Shown here: positions 63,262 through 64,000 of the stretch, one piece after another
Numbering within the stretch: the first letter of the stretch is position 1
Layout: every line of letters starts with the position of its first letter
Made by a program: the position numbers and the translations under genes
Origin: Paraplanobispora siamensis
Lineage (GTDB): Bacteria; Actinomycetota; Actinomycetes; Streptosporangiales; Streptosporangiaceae
Direction of reading: 5' to 3'
Length of the DNA: 64,000 nt
Assembly: GCF_016863175.1 (NCBI RefSeq)
Contig: NZ_BOOJ01000030.1
Coordinates: 124,001-188,000 of the forward strand
Notes under the pieces: model-generated
The model's input: the letters and a program-made list of their open reading frames with translations, nothing else
Told to the model about the DNA's origin: nothing
Databases searched by the model: none

Positions 63262-63420
63262 CGGCGGATCGTAACAGGGTCACCCCAGTGCCGTGCGACA
63301 CGCGTTATATGCCTGCCGGAGTTCTTATCCGACCCTTATCAGGGATTAGTACACTCGGCCACGGCTGTAACCGACTCCCCAGAAACGGGAGCACCCTGGC
63401 CCGTCCATCTCTGGAGTCAC

Positions 63421-64000
63421 GTGAGCAGCGGTTCGATCGACGCGGCGGCGGAGCATGCTCCGCGGTGGCGGCGCCGGTGGGTGTGGTGGCTGGTGGCGGT
63501 CGTCACGGTCGTCGTCCTGGCGGTCAGCGCCACGGCGGTCGGCGCGTTCGTCAAGCTGACCGGGAACGTCAAACACGTCGAGGTGACCTCGGAGGACCTG
63601 GGGACCCGGCCCGTCAAGGTCGCCACCAAGGCGATGAACGTCCTCGTCGTCGGCTCCGACCAGCGCGACGGCAAGAACGCCAGGTACGGCAGGTTCGCCG
63701 GGGAGCGGACCGACACGATCATGCTCGCGCACATCTCCCCCAGGCGGGACAACGCGATGGTCATCAGCTTCCCCCGCGACTCGATGGTGCAGCTGCCCGC
63801 CTGCCGCGCCCGGCAGGGGCTGCCCGGCCAGCAGGCCCACATCGGCATGATCAACGAGTCGTTCAACTCCGGCGGCATCGCCTGCACCTGGAAGACCATC
63901 GAGACGCTGACCGGCATCCACATCGACCACTTCGTGAAGGTCGACTTCACCGGCTTCAAGGACATGGTCAACGCGGTCGGCGGGGTCGAGGTCTGCGTGC
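63421..64000 (+). CDS. LytR-CpsA-Psr family protein (cut by window end)
   Basis: LCP enzymes attach teichoic acids, arabinogalactan or capsule to peptidoglycan from lipid carriers. 193 codons are present: a cytoplasmic N terminus with RWRRRW, one TM helix (about 22-44) and the start of the LCP domain with NVLVVGSDQRDG, an Arg-Thr-Asp-Thr (ERTDTIMLAHI) and the FPRDSMV lipid-phosphate-binding motif. The GTG start at 63421 fits the membrane topology. About half of a normal LCP protein is missing beyond the window. Confidence 0.92.
   Translation, partial: MSSGSIDAAAEHAPRWRRRWVWWLVAVVTVVVLAVSATAVGAFVKLTGNVKHVEVTSEDLGTRPVKVATKAMNVLVVGSDQRDGKNARYGRFAGERTDTIMLAHISPRRDNAMVISFPRDSMVQLPACRARQGLPGQQAHIGMINESFNSGGIACTWKTIETLTGIHIDHFVKVDFTGFKDMVNAVGGVEVCV

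Overview
The window is very GC-rich, with third codon positions almost always G or C and frequent GTG starts. Its content is that of a sporulating, filamentous actinomycete. It carries a chaplin, ANTAR, STAS and PAS/GAF regulators, SigE-type sigma factors and the topA, MFS-tmk, holB, PSP1 chromosomal block. The most likely home is the Streptosporangiales/Streptosporangiaceae; this is an inference from gene style, since no rRNA is present. I see no transposase, integrase, CRISPR array or plasmid functions.

Layout. 0-6.5 kb (minus strand): dacB, a zinc metalloprotease, tilS, hpt and ftsH (ftsH runs off the left edge). 6.6-12.8 kb: inorganic pyrophosphatase, an NlpC/P60 hydrolase, a membrane-anchored sigma-like protein, a lipoprotein and an ABC-F ATPase. 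13-23 kb: small accessory units, including a DUF998-like gene divergent from a metallo-hydrolase with paired operators, a SigE-family sigma/membrane partner pair with a matching divergent promoter, a SAM methyltransferase, a PAS-GGDEF diguanylate cyclase and tRNA-Thr(CGT). 23.3-36.2 kb: a signal-peptidase-like lipoprotein, the PSP1 protein, a decayed sigma/anti-sigma locus and a glycosyltransferase pair lying between PSP1 and holB, then holB, the MFS-thymidylate kinase fusion, a phosphoesterase, topA and a DUF5703-like gene. 36.3-46.6 kb: a four-domain chaplin, an M20 peptidase, tRNA-Leu(GAG), a serine hydrolase, a TPR protein, an MFS exporter and a methyl-accepting protein. 46.6-54.2 kb: a monooxygenase-like protein, GlsB and RDD membrane proteins, a triple-repeat-array protein, a DHFR-like/TetR pair and a PAS/GAF, GAF-ANTAR, STAS cluster. 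54.5-62.7 kb: a tight six-gene plus-strand operon that looks like one envelope system. 62.7-64 kb: a GNAT acetyltransferase and an LCP-family gene cut by the right edge.

Best candidates for something undescribed. (1) The operon at 54515-62735: a bitopic protein, a huge Pro/Thr-rich anchored protein, a sigma-like/membrane fusion, a MinD-like ATPase, another bitopic protein and a secreted GH16 enzyme. It has a scattered paralogue of the sigma-like fusion at 8593-10065. (2) A divergent pair of promoters with identical core elements (CGGGCAAC-N16-GTGTATTAGG), giving a readable recognition sequence for the adjacent SigE-family factor. (3) A type I signal-peptidase-like lipoprotein whose catalytic lysine position is serine. 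(4) A protein with three separate tandem peptide-repeat arrays, translationally coupled to an RDD protein.
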